Below are positions 36,047 to 44,635 of a DNA stretch of 64,000 bases, piece by piece. Position 1 is the stretch's first letter. Every line of letters begins with the position of its first letter. Source of the stretch: Rhizobium sp. BT04 (GTDB lineage Bacteria; Pseudomonadota; Alphaproteobacteria; Rhizobiales; Rhizobiaceae). The translations under genes were made by a program, and so were the position numbers. Below the pieces are notes generated by a model, which was not told the DNA's origin, ran no database searches, and was given only the letters and a program-made list of their open reading frames with translations. Location: NCBI RefSeq assembly GCF_030053135.1, contig NZ_CP125652.1, positions 248,001 to 312,000 on the forward strand, read 5' to 3'.

Positions 36047-37978
36047 ATGGCTTTTGTTCTGAAGACCTTCGGGAGGTTACACCTCATTGACGAGAATGGC
36101 AGCGCTGTCGCCTTTCCCGAGAAGGGCCTGCTGCTCTTCGCCTATTTGTTCACAACCGATCAAGGGGCGGCGGATCGAACGACCTTGGCTCACTTTCTGT
36201 GGGGCGAAGCCGACAGGGACGTTGCGCTTTCGACTTTGCGCAAGGTGATTTCGAGAATTAAGGCCCGTCAAATCGATCTCGGAGTCAACATCCTTTCATC
36301 TCAGGGCAATATGCTCACCCTCGACCGGGGTTCTCTGTCTTCCGACATTCTGCTGTCGGACAAGGAGGAAGAGGTCGAGCCGTTCTCGCGGCTGAGGCAG
36401 CTTGTGAAGCTGATGAACCAGCCTTTTCTGGGACCGGTTCACAGCCATAGCCGTCAGTTTCAGCGCTGGCTCGCCGAACGTGAAAATTACCATGTCGAGC
36501 TTCTCGCAAATACACTGAGAACGGCGTCGCGATTGGCTCAGTCGCGAGAGGAATCCGAACTGCTGAGGAAGGCTGCGGTGATCCTGTTTCGGACCGAGCC
36601 GAAGGATCCGGAAACGCTGCAATTGCTGATCCGGATATTCAACGCGGAAGAGGAAGTTGAATCTGTTCGGAACTATTTTGAACAGCGGCGCAATTCGAGT
36701 TTGCGGGGCATCGCCGTGCGCACCGGATCCGATGACGGTGACGTAAAATCGCTGCGTCCGCCGTCAGCGCCGTCAAAGGCGAAACTCGAGGCGGCTCTTC
36801 CTCTCGAGCCCGAAGATGTCCGCATTGCAATTCCCCGCCTGGTGCTGCTTCCCCCTAGGAATCAATCGGTTCGGCCGCAAGCCGGTTTCCTCGCCGCATC
36901 TCTGGTGGAGGATATCACGATCGGATTTTGCGTCTTCAACAGCCTGGAGGTCATAGCCCCATATTCGGCGGTTCAAATCGGTCACCACGTGGAGACGCAG
37001 AAGGCCTTCTTTGAACGGCATCGCGTCAACTATATCCTCGACACCCGGATTAGCAGTACAGGCGATGAAGTGACGCTGTTCGCCCAGCTGATCTTTTTCG
37101 ATCAGAATCAAATTGTTTGGGCGGAAAGATTCAGTCTCGATCGTATGGATCTCGCCAGAGACAGGAGAGTTGTTGCCCGGCAGATCGCTCTCTCCGTGTC
37201 CGGCGAAATCGAGCGCCATGAGGCGTTGCGCGAAGATCTGAACCCGGTCGCTTACCATCGATATCTTGTCGGCAGGCGGCACCTGGCGCGGCTGACACTT
37301 CCGAACCTGCGGCGCGCCCGCAAGGAAATGAAAGCCGCGCTAAGCGTAAGCCCCGATTTCGCACCGGCGCTGAGTTCGATGGCGCGGACCTACTCCAAGG
37401 AATGGTTGTTGACGGCCCGAGGCGATATCGATCTTTTGCAATTGGCCGAGACTTTCGCCAAGCAGGCCACCGAGATGCGTTCGGACTTTGCCGACGGCTA
37501 TCGCGAGCTCGGAGTCGCCAAGCTGTTGCAGGGCGCGTTTGATCAAAGCGCCGAAGCAATGGAAGTGGCCGAAAGCCTTGCGCCACACTATGCCGACGTG
37601 ATTGCCGACTATGCGGACACGTTGGTTCATTGTTCGCTCCCCGCCATGGCCTTGCGAAAGATCGAGCGGGCAATCGAGCTGAACCCACTCAGTCCCGATA
37701 CGTATTTCTGGACCGCTGCGGGAGCAAACTATGCCCTCGGCGAATTCGAAGCGTCGCTGGACTATATCGGGCAGATGGCGGATCCCAATCTAGCGGACAG
37801 ACTGTCTGCCGCAAGTTGGGCCATGTTGGGCCATCAGGACAAGGCGCGGATCTTCGTAAGAAGGTTTCGTGAAGGCAATCCGGACTTCGATGTGGACAAG
37901 TGGTTGTCTGCCGTTCCAAGTAAAGAGCAATGGCATAAAGATCTTTATCGTGAAGGCCTGAAGAAAGCTGGATTTTAA
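36047..37978 (+). CDS. SARP-type transcriptional regulator with TPR domain
   Basis: A 643-residue cytosolic regulator. Residues 5-95 form an OmpR-like winged helix of the SARP type: LKTFGRLHLIDENG, GLLLFAYLFTTDQ, LAHFLWGEAD and LSTLRKVISRIK. A helical BTAD-like part follows to about 240. Residues 265-400 resemble the TolB/FlgO-like segment seen in adenylate-cyclase-type TPR regulators (AASLVEDITIGFCVFNSLEV). TPR-like helices fill 405-600. There is no kinase, so activity is probably set by protein or ligand binding. A 72-residue ORF starts 28 bases after its stop and is likely co-transcribed. Targets are unknown. Confidence 0.75.
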   Translation: MAFVLKTFGRLHLIDENGSAVAFPEKGLLLFAYLFTTDQGAADRTTLAHFLWGEADRDVALSTLRKVISRIKARQIDLGVNILSSQGNMLTLDRGSLSSDILLSDKEEEVEPFSRLRQLVKLMNQPFLGPVHSHSRQFQRWLAERENYHVELLANTLRTASRLAQSREESELLRKAAVILFRTEPKDPETLQLLIRIFNAEEEVESVRNYFEQRRNSSLRGIAVRTGSDDGDVKSLRPPSAPSKAKLEAALPLEPEDVRIAIPRLVLLPPRNQSVRPQAGFLAASLVEDITIGFCVFNSLEVIAPYSAVQIGHHVETQKAFFERHRVNYILDTRISSTGDEVTLFAQLIFFDQNQIVWAERFSLDRMDLARDRRVVARQIALSVSGEIERHEALREDLNPVAYHRYLVGRRHLARLTLPNLRRARKEMKAALSVSPDFAPALSSMARTYSKEWLLTARGDIDLLQLAETFAKQATEMRSDFADGYRELGVAKLLQGAFDQSAEAMEVAESLAPHYADVIADYADTLVHCSLPAMALRKIERAIELNPLSPDTYFWTAAGANYALGEFEASLDYIGQMADPNLADRLSAASWAMLGHQDKARIFVRRFREGNPDFDVDKWLSAVPSKEQWHKDLYREGLKKAGF

Positions 37979-38005
37979 AACATCAATCGTTAGAAAGGGC
38001 AAAAC

Positions 38006-38224
38006 ATGGCTACAGTTGTTGTTATAAGTGTTGATGGTCAAGACGGGCTCTGGGTCGCTGATCTGGACGCCGGCACCGTAGTGCCGCTTCCGGCCCCCAA
38101 GGCGGGCGGCTTGAAAGTGGTGACCGATCTTCGCGCCACCGGCGCGACGGTGACAAAGGGCGTGAACGTGGCTGTCACCGTCAAGTCGGCAGAGGCGGCA
38201 TTCTCGGGTCATTATGACGGCTAA
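38006..38224 (+). CDS. small hypothetical protein, 72 aa, downstream of the SARP gene
   Basis: An unrecognised small soluble protein (MATVVVISVDGQDGLWVADL...). It is Val/Ala/Gly-rich, with alternating hydrophobic residues that suggest a small beta fold, no Cys and no signal peptide. AAAGGG lies upstream of the ATG. Its position, 28 bases behind the SARP-type regulator and just before a strong palindrome, suggests a two-gene transcript. It could be a partner or output of the regulator; that is inference. Codon use is coding-like. Confidence 0.6.
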   Translation: MATVVVISVDGQDGLWVADLDAGTVVPLPAPKAGGLKVVTDLRATGATVTKGVNVAVTVKSAEAAFSGHYDG

Positions 38225-38584
38225 ACGCCGATAATTTTGGGTGCTACAGCGCCCACGTCGTTCAGACGTGCAAGACGCTGTAGCACTTGATTCCGATCTA
38301 AGAAATTGTGCAGTGGTGCGCGCCGTCGAACATCAATCACGCGCTGCATTGACGTGATCAAAGTGCTTTCTCGGTGCCGATCAAGTGTAGCGGGTGTCAG
38401 CGATAATCTATCGGCCCGGGCTCATACGGGTTCGATCTCCGTCGCCCGTATCACCTTCATAATACCGTTTGAATATGCTTGTATATTGTGGATGAAAGCG
38501 TGTTTTTGCTTGACAACCGCATTTTAGGTGCAAAGGTTGCGCCGCGGCGGTTGAGTAAGTGTTGTCTTTGTGGGGAGTAAGACG
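38225..38584. other. intergenic stretch with nested palindrome
   Basis: About 360 bases without a gene. The left end holds the palindrome 38241-38286; the rest, with an AT-rich part near 38460-38530, probably carries the promoter of the small membrane peptide at 38585. Confidence 0.5.
38241..38286 (+). repeat. nested palindrome, probable terminator or rhizobial repeat
   Basis: Perfect 11-bp outer arms GTGCTACAGCG (38241-38251) and CGCTGTAGCAC (38276-38286) enclose a second hairpin CACGTC-GTTCA-GACGTG (38254-38270). It begins 17 bases after the stop of the 72-aa ORF. No T-run follows. The GTGCTACAGCG sequence is, from memory, a frequent intergenic motif in Rhizobium. Confidence 0.65.
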
Positions 38585-38716
38585 ATGGTTTACGATTGGA
38601 GTGGGGCGAGGGTTCGGCGCATCCGGATCTTCAAGACCAGTGTCGCACTTGTTCTCGGAACTGTGATGGCTGCGATACCACTGTTCTTCTGGGCCGCGCA
38701 GCTGCGCGGTTTCTGA
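38585..38716 (+). CDS. small membrane peptide, 43 aa
   Basis: A short ORF with GGGGAG eight bases upstream of its ATG. The product begins MVYDWSGARVRRIRIFKTSV, a basic stretch, and continues with one hydrophobic helix (VALVLGTVMAAIPLFFWAAQ), ending LRGF. This is the layout of a single-pass membrane peptide with a cytosolic positive N-terminus. It stops 12 bases before the end of the convergent VanZ-like gene. Function unknown. Confidence comes from the RBS and the membrane pattern. Confidence 0.5.
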   Translation: MVYDWSGARVRRIRIFKTSVALVLGTVMAAIPLFFWAAQLRGF

Positions 38717-38728
38717 CCTGAGGGATAA

Positions 38729-39103
38729 TCAGCGTTCTGCGAAGGGAACGGTGTTTGGCGCCTTGCTCTCGCGCCACCTGTTGATGACCCAGCCGGCCAG
38801 CAGCCCGAGGGCGGCGCCCATGGCCTTGACGCCGGCATCATGCAGGCGTGGATGACGCGTCGGCGCAAAATACTGCAAATATTCGATGGCGATCGAGCCG
38901 GCGATCAGCAGCACGGCCACCAATTTCCACTGTTTCGGATAGGCGAGTGCAAAGGCGAGGCCGACAAGAACATAGGCGCCCGCGCGATCGGTATTGACCG
39001 TCGTGACCGTTTCCGGCCGCAGCCCGATCGGCGAGACCGTGACGAAGAGGATGAAGGCGAGCAGCAGCCAGGCGAGCGGTCTTGCGAATTTGAGGATCAT
39101 CAT
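38729..39103 (-). CDS. VanZ-family membrane protein
   Basis: A 124-residue inner-membrane protein with four predicted helices: LAWLLLAFILFVTVSPIGLR, AYVLVGLAFALAYP, LVAVLLIAGSIAIEYLQYF and GAALGLLAGWVI. The conserved VanZ-like spacing is present: SPIGLRPE at the end of helix 1, IEYLQYFAPTRHP and HDAGVKAMGA before the last helix. VanZ itself gives low-level teicoplanin resistance, but most family members have no known role. The gene stands alone. Confidence 0.75.
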   Translation of the reverse strand: MMILKFARPLAWLLLAFILFVTVSPIGLRPETVTTVNTDRAGAYVLVGLAFALAYPKQWKLVAVLLIAGSIAIEYLQYFAPTRHPRLHDAGVKAMGAALGLLAGWVINRWRESKAPNTVPFAER

Positions 39104-39294
39104 GGCTTCATATAGTGGCGGGCCCTTTCATGGACAGTTAAAATCAGTTCATGTGCCGCCAATTTTGCGATTGACTTGAGAAAGCCTTTCGCCAACAGGC
39201 CCGGCGGCGAACCGGAAATGGCCGCACCGGGCTTTCTTTTGCCGGTCGGCATGTGCCATAGCGGCCCTGTATAACATGAGAATGGACCACGCCC

Positions 39295-40545
39295 GTGACG
39301 AGACTTGATGTCGAAAGCGCCGAAGAGGCGATGCGCAGCCTCTTTCCGGCAACGCCGCTGCAGCTCAACGATCATCTCTCGGCCCGCTACGGGGCCGATA
39401 TCTGGCTGAAGCGCGAGGATCTGTCGCCGGTGCGCTCCTATAAGATCCGCGGCGCTTTCAATTTCTTCCGCAAGGCGATCGGGCAGGGGGCCGCCGGCAA
39501 GACCTTCGTCTGCGCCTCGGCCGGCAATCATGCCCAGGGCTTTGCCTTTGTCTGCCGCCATTTCGGCGTGCCGGGCGTCGTCTTCATGCCGGTGACGACG
39601 CCGCAGCAGAAGATCGACAAGACCCGCATGTTCGGCGCCGAATTCATCACCATCCGGCTGTTCGGCGATTTCTTCGACCAGTGCTACCAGGCCGCCCGCG
39701 ACCATGTCGAAGCGGTCGGCGGCGTCATGGTGCCGCCCTTCGATCACGCCGACATCATCGAGGGCCAGGCGACGGTCGCCGCCGAAATCATGCAGCAGCT
39801 GCCGGAAGGAACGGTCCCCGACATGATCGTCCTGCCGGTCGGCGGCGGCGGACTTGCCGCCGGCATCACCGGTTATCTCGACGGCACCGTGCCGAAATCG
39901 GCCTTCGTCTTCACCGAGCCGGCCGGGGCGCCGAGCCTCAGGCGCAGCATCGAGGCGGGCAAGGTAACGACGCTTGGCAAGGTCGACAATTTCGTCGACG
40001 GCGCTGCCGTCGCCCGCATCGGTGACCTGAATTTCGCCGCCCTTCGCGATTTTCCGGCAAGCCAGGTGCAGCTGATGCCGGAGAACGCCATCTGCGTCAC
40101 CATCCAGGAGATGCTGAATGTCGAGGGCGTCGTGCTGGAGCCGGCCGGCGCCCTGTCGCTGACGGCAATTGCCGCGATGGACCGCCAAGCGATCCGCGGC
40201 AAGACCATCGTCGCCGTCGTTTCCGGCGGCAACTTCGATTTCGAGCGCCTGCCTGACGTTAAGGAAAGAGCCATGCGTTACGCAGGGCTGAAGAAATACT
40301 TCATCCTGCGGCTTGCCCAGCGCCCCGGCGCGCTCAGGGATTTCCTCAATCTACTCGGCCCAGACGACGATATCGCCCGCTTCGAATATCTGAAGAAATC
40401 GGCGCGCAACTTCGGCTCGATCCTGATCGGCATCGAAACCAAGGCGCCGGAGAATTTCGCCCGTTTGATCGGAAATTTCGAAGCTGCCGGCATGGGTTAC
40501 GAGGATATCACCGAAAACGAGATCCTCGCCAACCTGATCATTTGA
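39295..40545 (+). CDS. ilvA: threonine dehydratase (threonine ammonia-lyase)
   Basis: PLP-dependent deamination of threonine to 2-oxobutanoate, the first step of isoleucine synthesis. It has 416 residues. The PLP lysine is Lys50 in SYKIRGAFNFF; SAGNHAQG and the phosphate-binding loop VGGGGLAAG are present. The C-terminal 90 residues form one ACT-like domain (YFILRLAQRPGALRDFLNLL), in keeping with isoleucine feedback control. This length matches the shorter single-ACT IlvA rather than the 514-residue E. coli type. The GTG at 39295 is the start. Confidence 0.92.
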   Translation: MTRLDVESAEEAMRSLFPATPLQLNDHLSARYGADIWLKREDLSPVRSYKIRGAFNFFRKAIGQGAAGKTFVCASAGNHAQGFAFVCRHFGVPGVVFMPVTTPQQKIDKTRMFGAEFITIRLFGDFFDQCYQAARDHVEAVGGVMVPPFDHADIIEGQATVAAEIMQQLPEGTVPDMIVLPVGGGGLAAGITGYLDGTVPKSAFVFTEPAGAPSLRRSIEAGKVTTLGKVDNFVDGAAVARIGDLNFAALRDFPASQVQLMPENAICVTIQEMLNVEGVVLEPAGALSLTAIAAMDRQAIRGKTIVAVVSGGNFDFERLPDVKERAMRYAGLKKYFILRLAQRPGALRDFLNLLGPDDDIARFEYLKKSARNFGSILIGIETKAPENFARLIGNFEAAGMGYEDITENEILANLII

Positions 40546-40582
40546 CTTGGCGATAACAGCACCATCGTGCTAAAGGCGGAAC

Positions 40583-40909
40583 ATGGCTTCGTTCATCTCA
40601 AATATCTTTTCGATGTTCTCCGGCGGCGGCAAACCCGCCGCGGAAGCGGCCGGTCCTTCCGGCGAGCCGCAGCTTTACGGCGATTGCACGATCTATGCCG
40701 AGCCGCGTAAGGAAGGCGGCCAATATCGCCTTGCCGGCCGCATCGAAAAGAAGGTCGGCGACGAGGTCTTGGTGCGCAATTTCATCCGCGCCGATCTGTT
40801 TTCCTCGTCCGACGATGCGCTTGAATGCACGGTGCGCAAAGCGCAGCAGATCATCGATCAGCACGGTTCGTCACTCTTCGGCGACGGCGAGAAGCTTCGG
40901 CAGGTCTGA
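40583..40909 (+). CDS. HlyU-family protein
   Basis: A 108-residue protein. The C-terminal 75 residues match the HlyU family pattern: DCTIYAEPRKEGGQYRLAGR, then VLVRNFIRADLFSSSDDALE and a terminal TVRKAQQIIDQHG. The family is named after the Vibrio haemolysin regulator, but the rhizobial members are small proteins of unproven function. It follows ilvA by 37 bases and may share its transcript. Confidence 0.8.
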   Translation: MASFISNIFSMFSGGGKPAAEAAGPSGEPQLYGDCTIYAEPRKEGGQYRLAGRIEKKVGDEVLVRNFIRADLFSSSDDALECTVRKAQQIIDQHGSSLFGDGEKLRQV

Positions 40910-41165
40910 AATCGGCATCCGCCCGATCAGCATGTGATACCGGCCACAATTATTCTTGTTTTTCAATCCTGTGACTCCGGTACATCGCCGGTGACCGGGA
41001 TCTCACTCACGCAATCTTAAAGGATTGGGGTGAAAGGTATCGCCTGCAGGATTTGCGGGACGCCCTCGTGTTTGATTTTTTCGGACGATCGACCAAAGGA
41101 TTTGCTGTCGCCATCGCCGCGCCGGCAAAATACCGAGGACGGACATCCGTCGCTGAGCTATCGTG

Positions 41166-42434
41166 ATGGAGACACTCAACCTCGTTCTCTTCGCCATCGA
41201 AGCCGTCGCTTATTTCGCGCTGATGGTGACGCTTCTGCATTTCCGCCACCGGCTTGGTCTCGGGGTTTTCCTGACGGCGCTCGGCGTCATGCATTTCATG
41301 GAGACCTATCTGGCGGCGGTCTTCTATGTCTCGCTGCCGTTCGGGGATGTGTCGCCGGGCTCATCCGTCTTCTTCTCCGGCAAGCTGATGATGATCCTGA
41401 TGCTTTACCTGCAGGAGGATGCCGCGACGGTGCGCCAGCCGATCTATGGCCTGTTCCTCGGCAACCTGCTCACCGTCGGCATTGCCTGGGTGCTGCAACT
41501 GCACCTGCCGCTGCAGATGTCGCCCGACCACACGCCCGACGTCGATTTTCTCAAGGAGATGGGCTGGTTGATGGTCTGGGGCACGGCGCTGCTCTATGTC
41601 GATTCGCTCGGCATCATCCTGCTTTACGAAAAGCTCGGCGATTTCTTCCGCCGGCGCGTCGTTCTGCGTTTCCTGATTTCGGGATTCGTGCTGCTGTCTT
41701 TCGACCAGATCGGCTTCTTCGCCGCACTGCATTATTTCCTGAATGTGCCGATCGCCGCATTCTGGGCCGGATGGAAGGCGAAAATGCTGGCCGTCTGCCT
41801 CTATGCGGCGATGTTCGCAATCTATGAATATCGTATCCGCCGGGGTAGGGCGGCGATGTCCGCACGCTCGATCAGCGACGTCTTCGGCGACCTGACATTC
41901 CGTGAGCGCTACAACGATCTTCTGGAGCGCACCGGCCGCGATATGCTCACCGGCGTCTACGATCGCACGCGCATGGAACTGGAAGCGCCGCTGATGCTGA
42001 GCGAGGCGCTGAGGCAGGGACTATTCACCACCATTCTCATTCTCGACGCCGATCACTTCAAGGATGTCAATGACGGCTATGGCCATCTTCAGGGCGACGA
42101 GGTGCTGAAGGCGATCGCCGCTCGTGTGGGCACGACATTGCGCTCGAGCGACCGCGTCTTCCGCTTCGGCGGCGAGGAGTTCGTTGCCGTCTGTCCCGGC
42201 ACCGGCCACGAAGAAGGTCTGCTGCTTGCGGAGCGCTTGCGCTGGACGATCGAGACCAGCGTCAGGACGCCGGATGACAGGCCGGTCACGGTCAGCATCG
42301 GCGTCGCCACCGCCGACGAGGACGGCGCCGATTTCACCGCCGTGCTGACGGCCGCCGACGGCAGGCTCTACGCCGCAAAGAAGAGCGGCCGCAACTGCGT
42401 CGTCGGTCGTTCCGGCCCGGTGAAACTCAGTTAG
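41166..42434 (+). CDS. membrane-bound diguanylate cyclase
   Basis: A 422-residue protein. The N-terminal 215 residues contain about six membrane helices (VLFAIEAVAYFALMVTLLHF, LTALGVMHFMETYLAAVFYV, SVFFSGKLMMILMLYL and others), a VUT-like membrane sensor. A short linker leads to a GGDEF domain: DMLTGVYDRTRME, ILDADHFKDVNDGYGHLQGD, active site FGGEEF and VSIGVATADEDG. The RxxD inhibitory site is not obvious before the GGEEF, although LRSSDRVFRFGGEEF has RSSD at the right distance. Active synthesis of c-di-GMP is expected. The ATG at 41166 directly follows an in-frame GTG. Confidence 0.9.
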   Translation: METLNLVLFAIEAVAYFALMVTLLHFRHRLGLGVFLTALGVMHFMETYLAAVFYVSLPFGDVSPGSSVFFSGKLMMILMLYLQEDAATVRQPIYGLFLGNLLTVGIAWVLQLHLPLQMSPDHTPDVDFLKEMGWLMVWGTALLYVDSLGIILLYEKLGDFFRRRVVLRFLISGFVLLSFDQIGFFAALHYFLNVPIAAFWAGWKAKMLAVCLYAAMFAIYEYRIRRGRAAMSARSISDVFGDLTFRERYNDLLERTGRDMLTGVYDRTRMELEAPLMLSEALRQGLFTTILILDADHFKDVNDGYGHLQGDEVLKAIAARVGTTLRSSDRVFRFGGEEFVAVCPGTGHEEGLLLAERLRWTIETSVRTPDDRPVTVSIGVATADEDGADFTAVLTAADGRLYAAKKSGRNCVVGRSGPVKLS

Positions 42435-42478
42435 CGCGGCTGCTGCTTGTCTGGACAGACGCGCGGCGCTACGCGCCA

Positions 42479-42580
42479 ATGCATGTCGCCCGGAAGAGTG
42501 CAGCGGTGCCGGAATAACGACATGCATGAAAACAAGGAGCCAAAGCGCGTCGCTTGATCAAGTTTCATGCAACGCGCTTT
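42479..42580. repeat. rhizobial mosaic-type palindromic repeat
   Basis: Two exact inverted repeats in tandem: ATGCATGTCG (42479-42488) with CGACATGCAT (42518-42527), and AAAGCGCGT (42542-42550) with ACGCGCTTT (42572-42580). The layout and wording match an intergenic element I remember as abundant in Rhizobium genomes. It follows the diguanylate cyclase stop. Confidence 0.7.
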
Positions 42581-42842
42581 AGTAATCTTCTTCGTCATCT
42601 CGGCGACGGGTTTGAACAGGCGGAGCCCTGAACATGAAATCCTGGTGCCGCGTGTCGTTCCGGTGATCGCTGACGCGTATTTGCACGATCATGCCGAGTG
42701 CGGCTATGGCAGCAAGAATACCGGTAACGAGGGGTTGATGGTCGAGGACCCAGGTCTTCCAGTCAATTCGTCCCAGAAGCGGAATTGCGACGCAAGCGGC
42801 GCCGACCACTCCCCATTTCCAAATCCAGGGTACACCAACCAA
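42579..42842 (-). CDS. doubtful small membrane protein, 87 aa
   Basis: A possible protein starting at TTG 42842 with two hydrophobic stretches (WGVVGAACVAIPLLG and PLVTGILAAIAALGMIVQI) and a charged C-terminus (RHQDFMFRAPPVQTRRRDDE). It would be a two-helix inner-membrane protein. There is no clear RBS, and its end touches the palindromic repeat, so it may not be translated. Reported because the two-helix hairpin pattern is better than expected by chance. Confidence 0.3.
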   Translation of the reverse strand: MVGVPWIWKWGVVGAACVAIPLLGRIDWKTWVLDHQPLVTGILAAIAALGMIVQIRVSDHRNDTRHQDFMFRAPPVQTRRRDDEEDY

Positions 42843-43345
42843 CTTCTTGTCCCCCTGATACCCGATTCAACTCGGCAATATTCATCCATAGATTGCATAA
42901 ACCAGAGCAATACACAAGCGGCCACGTTGAGAGCAGCCGATTGTTCACAGGATGCTCCACGTTCGATACAAACTTCCGGCACATCGCCGCCATCGGAGGC
43001 CAAAGGTCTGCCGGCCATTGCTGGAAACCAGCCTTTATAAAGCTCTCTCACCGAGTAGCTTCAAAGTTTTCCCTTTTCGCGCGTGTTGTTAGCATCAGCA
43101 ATTCTATTGCGATGGCCTGAGACGATCAAAAGAGAGGCCGGACCGTATACCGGCGGTCGACGAGGCGACTTCGGTCGAGGCAGACCGCGGCGGGTGTTGA
43201 GGATGTTCTATAAACAATAACATAGATCTATAGAAATTATATTTTTCAATGGGTTATGGGAGTCATAAAAACGGCTTGTTCGTAAAATGCCAACGTGATC
43301 TCCATTGCTGCAACGGAAGAGCTTTCCTGCGAGGGGCGTGGAGAC

Positions 43346-44557
43346 ATGAGTGATACAGCAGTGCGAACCAAGGTCGATGGCGGCGAATTTGCCGTTTTGT
43401 GCATCGGAGGATTTCTTCTCTCGATCGCCTACGGCGTGACCTTTCTCATCCCGGTGCTGGTCGGACAGCGGGGCGGGAACGAGGCGCTCGCCGGCCTGAT
43501 CATCTCGGCGGCGACGGTCAGCACCGTCATTCTCGTGATCCTGTCCGGCCACATCGCCGATGCCATCGGCTCAGCGCGGGCGGTGGCGGTTTCCGGGCTG
43601 TTTCTGGCGGCATCCGGGCTGGGATTCGCCACGGTCCCCGCCGCCGGACTGAGCCTAATGACTGTCGGTTTCGTCCTCGGAATCGGTTGGGGCACTTTTT
43701 ACGCGCTCGGGCCGATCCTGGTCGCGGCGATCACCGAACCCGCGGACCGCATCCGGTTCTTTGCCCTGCTTTCGGGATCGATGATGTCGGGCATCGGCGC
43801 CGGACCGATCATTGGCCGCATTGCCACCGGCTGGTCGATGCCGATCGAGACGGCCTTCGCCTTTGCCTTCCTGTCCAGTCTTGCCGGCGGCGCACTTTAC
43901 CTTTGGCTGCATCTCCGGCTGAACAGAGCCGGCAAGATTTTGCCTCATGTCAACAAGATCTCATTTGCCGCAGCGCGTCAGGTGATTGCTTCGCCGGCGA
44001 TCTATTCCATCGCCATGGTTGGCATCGGCGGCGCGATTTTCGGCGGGCTTTCCAGCTTTCAGACCAGCTACGCCAAGGCGCACGGATTCGATTATTCGCT
44101 CTTCTTCATCGGTTTCATGTCCGCCGCCATCCTGAGCCGGCTGTTCGTGGCGGGATATGTGGTCAAGAAGGATCCATTCTATTCGCTTCTGGTGCTGACG
44201 AGCCTGACGCTGGCCTCCATCCTGCTGTTCCTGGTGATGACATCAGGTCAGATGGCCTATCTCGGAGCTGCGGCGATGCTGGGCCTGGGCTACGGGCTGA
44301 CCTATTCCGTCATCAATGGCCTTGCCGCGAATGAGGCGCCCACCGGCCTTATGCCGCAATCGCTTCTCTTGTTCTCGCTGTCCTATTTCATCGGCGTCTT
44401 CGGCTTTCCGATGATCGCCGGCAATCTAATCGTTTCCTCCGGCATTCAGACCATGCTGTCCGTGTTGCTCCTGCTTGCCGCCCTGAATCTGGCAATCGTC
44501 CTGTTTCGAGTTGCCCGCCGTGTGATGATCGGCAAAGCGTCCTTAGTAGAGGAATAG
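43346..44557 (+). CDS. MFS transporter
   Basis: A 403-residue major-facilitator protein with about twelve helices. It starts MSDTAVRTKVDGGEFAVL, and the first helices are FLLSIAYGVTFLIPVLVGQ and AGLIISAATVSTVILVILSG. The short A-type loop HIADAIGSARAV resembles the MFS motif GxLaDrxGrrxxl. The GTG-rich leader includes GGGGCGTGGAGAC before ATG 43346. Substrate unknown; drug or sugar efflux of the YfcJ/AraJ sort is possible. It converges with the SDR gene. Confidence 0.82.
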   Translation: MSDTAVRTKVDGGEFAVLCIGGFLLSIAYGVTFLIPVLVGQRGGNEALAGLIISAATVSTVILVILSGHIADAIGSARAVAVSGLFLAASGLGFATVPAAGLSLMTVGFVLGIGWGTFYALGPILVAAITEPADRIRFFALLSGSMMSGIGAGPIIGRIATGWSMPIETAFAFAFLSSLAGGALYLWLHLRLNRAGKILPHVNKISFAAARQVIASPAIYSIAMVGIGGAIFGGLSSFQTSYAKAHGFDYSLFFIGFMSAAILSRLFVAGYVVKKDPFYSLLVLTSLTLASILLFLVMTSGQMAYLGAAAMLGLGYGLTYSVINGLAANEAPTGLMPQSLLLFSLSYFIGVFGFPMIAGNLIVSSGIQTMLSVLLLLAALNLAIVLFRVARRVMIGKASLVEE

Positions 44558-44596
44558 GAAGCCCTCGACGACCGACCGAAGTCGCTGACAAGACGG

Positions 44597-44628
44597 GGAC
44601 CCGGACAAGTCTGACTTTGCCCGGGTCC
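44597..44628. terminator. bidirectional terminator between the MFS and SDR genes
   Basis: GGACCCGG (44597-44604) and CCGGGTCC (44621-44628) are exact complements; CAAGT/ACTTTG inside can extend the stem. It sits between two convergent stop codons. Confidence 0.6.
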
Positions 44629-44635
44629 GGCTTGC

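Larger units (their letters stand above)
42435..43345. other. 900-base stretch without a confident gene
   Basis: The left end carries a small hairpin (GTCTGGACAGAC, 42449-42460) and the repeat 42479-42580. Between 42579 and 43050 several frames stay open on both strands, but none shows family features. The minus frame 42579-42842 is listed as a doubtful CDS. 43050-43345 is AT-rich upstream DNA of the MFS gene. Confidence 0.5.

Noticed and set aside
39100..40188. 362-codon minus-strand frame opposite ilvA
   Set aside because: Shadow of threonine dehydratase; His/Arg/Gly-rich low-complexity translation.
42704..43051. 116-codon minus-strand frame with a possible hydrophobic segment
   Set aside because: Overlaps two other equally open frames, has no RBS or family likeness and is not better than chance.
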